5,942 nt of DNA, taken from positions 1 to 5,942 of the forward strand of contig JAODMS010000202.1 in assembly GCA_025464925.1 (NCBI GenBank). Reading direction: 5' to 3'. This DNA is from Arthrobacter sp. (GTDB taxonomy: Bacteria; Actinomycetota; Actinomycetes; Actinomycetales; Micrococcaceae). This document shows, piece after piece, positions 5,263-5,942 of this stretch. The translations under genes were made by a program, and so were the position numbers. The notes below the pieces were generated by a model. The model did no database searches. It was given only the letters and a program-made list of their open reading frames with translations, and was not told the origin of the DNA. Position 1 is the first letter of the stretch. Each line of letters opens with the position of its first letter.

Positions 5263-5658
5263 ATGCCCGGACCCGCAGATGTTCTTGGCCCCATCCTGGA
5301 AATGATGACCTGGGTGGGGTTCGTCCCCGGCATTCCGCTGCTGGTCGCCGGTTATGTGATGGCCAAAAACCGCTGCCCCTGGATTAGCACCACCGCCGAG
5401 GTTTTCGAAGCTGGCGGGTTCAAGGGTTTCCGCTGGTCCGACGGGAAGAACACTCCTCACCTTTCCCTGCGCCCCGCCGAGGAAACCCAAGGACTGGAGC
5501 CAGGCAGCGAAGTTGTGCTGCATTACGACGCATGCCACCCGGCCCGGTGGCGCCTCGACCCTCAGCGGCACGATAACACCGTCATGACTATGGGATGGAT
5601 CCTGACGACGGTCGGAATTGTGTGCACTGTGGCCGGCGTCGTTCTGATGATGTTCTAA
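5263..5658 (+). CDS. Small two-helix membrane protein, possibly DUF3592-like
   Basis: This 131-residue protein has hydrophobic helices at about 11-33 (ILEMMTWVGFVPGIPLLVAG...) and 107-131 (VMTMGWILTTVGIVCTVAGV...). Between them is a soluble domain of about 70 residues. Its pieces CPWISTTAEVFEAG (38-51) and PGSEVVLHYDACHPARWRL (80-98) follow the order seen in DUF3592-type proteins: Trp and Thr near a short beta strand, then a Gly-x-x-Val-x-x-x-Tyr-Asp strand, flanked by two helices. I rate that assignment as tentative. The soluble part contains two of the three Cys (91 and 38), but they carry no obvious metal motif. Function is unknown. The ATG at 5263 is chosen because a -10 element lies directly before it. 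It converges on the M28 peptidase gene. Confidence 0.7.
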   Translation: MPGPADVLGPILEMMTWVGFVPGIPLLVAGYVMAKNRCPWISTTAEVFEAGGFKGFRWSDGKNTPHLSLRPAEETQGLEPGSEVVLHYDACHPARWRLDPQRHDNTVMTMGWILTTVGIVCTVAGVVLMMF

Positions 5659-5745
5659 CGCCGAGACCTGGCGTGCGGCCCCGCTGCCTGACATCTGTTC
5701 CGCCAGGGCTCCTGACCCGAATCGGGCGAATGCTGCAAATTGTCT

Positions 5746-5763
5746 CTTGGCGTATCCGCCAGG
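5746..5763. terminator. Hairpin between convergent genes, possible bidirectional terminator
   Basis: CTTGGCG (5746-5752) and CGCCAGG (5757-5763) form a 7-bp stem with one G-U pair and the 4-base loop TATC. It lies between the 3' ends of two convergent genes, 23 bases past the M28 stop as read on the minus strand. The CGCCAGG arm also occurs at 5701-5707, where it can pair with CCTGGCG at 5667-5673. No U-tract follows directly. Confidence 0.4.
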
Positions 5764-5786
5764 CCGCTTGAACTGCCCGTCACGAT

Positions 5787-5942
5787 TTAACCGCGCTGGG
5801 CCATGGCGAACGTGACGGTGGCGTAGGCCAGGGCGCCGGACATTTCCCTGAGCAGTTCCGGGCTGACGTTTTCCATCGTGTCGCAGGCCCGGTGGTAGCA
5901 GGAATCGAGGTCGCGGCCGGCCACGCCGCCATAAGATTTCGC
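5787..5942 (-). CDS. M28-family zinc metallopeptidase (aminopeptidase), C-terminal end
   Basis: The frame is open through the right edge of the window and stops at TAA (plus-strand 5787-5789), leaving 51 C-terminal residues. Too short on its own to be a complete gene, it is recognised by the segment GGVAGRDLDSCYHRACDTMENV. In M28 aminopeptidases such as the Streptomyces griseus enzyme, the Cys-Tyr-His of this block holds the last zinc-binding His, and the two Cys around it form a disulfide. The disulfide pair implies a secreted enzyme, though the signal peptide lies outside the window. The remaining helix (SPELLREMSGALAYATVTFA) is the usual family C-terminus. These enzymes use two zinc ions to remove N-terminal residues from peptides. 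The end AMAQRG gives no sign of an extra C-terminal domain. Confidence 0.88.
   Translation of the reverse strand, partial: AKSYGGVAGRDLDSCYHRACDTMENVSPELLREMSGALAYATVTFAMAQRG

Noticed and set aside
5711..5730. CCCGA-A-TCGGG palindrome as terminator
   Set aside because: The loop is too short for more than four pairs, so it would be unstable.
1..5942. Mobile element, CRISPR array, tRNA or defence island
   Set aside because: No transposase, integrase, direct-repeat array, cloverleaf or defence gene set was seen; the excisionase-like fold alone is not enough.

Overview
The window looks like ordinary chromosome from a high-GC actinobacterium. The GC-rich third codon positions, the short leaderless-type promoters and the protein set (Hsp20 opening [14 protein letters not shown], a BldC/excisionase-like helix-turn-helix protein, an M28 aminopeptidase, a DedA protein) suggest Micrococcaceae, probably Arthrobacter or a relative. 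That placement is inference from style; no rRNA or other marker gene is present.

Layout: positions 2-286 hold the C-terminal third of a DedA-family membrane protein (+). A nested hairpin follows and overlaps the promoter of a 488-residue AAA ATPase (+, 338-1804). A 213-base AT-rich gap then carries a clear sigma-70-type promoter for a small heat shock protein of the Hsp20 family (+, 2018-2443), which is followed by two strong hairpins. Next comes a GDSL/SGNH-type hydrolase (+, 2614-3309), convergent with a small helix-turn-helix protein (-, 3339-3608). Upstream of that, on the same strand, is a predicted lipoprotein of unknown function (-, 3783-4802). A 460-base gap without a credible gene (4803-5262) contains nested inverted repeats. 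It is followed by a small two-helix membrane protein that is probably translated from a leaderless mRNA (+, 5263-5658). The window ends in the C-terminus of an M28 metallopeptidase (-, 5787-5942).

The genes do not form one pathway. The AAA ATPase and Hsp20 are both protein-handling factors and sit in the same direction, but Hsp20 has its own promoter, so a shared stress role is only a suggestion. The exported lipoprotein and M28 peptidase act outside the cytoplasm. I see no insertion sequence, CRISPR array, tRNA, rRNA or phage module.

The points most worth checking are: (1) an SGNH hydrolase whose catalytic His position is occupied by Glu; (2) an AAA ATPase with inverted Walker B acidic residues (Glu-Asp instead of Asp-Glu) and a Gly-rich tail; (3) a terminator-like hairpin that contains the -35 of the next gene; (4) interleaved dyads at the hsp20 start site, with no HAIR or CIRCE operator; (5) a gene-free gap with nested inverted repeats. 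No clearly new multi-gene system is visible.
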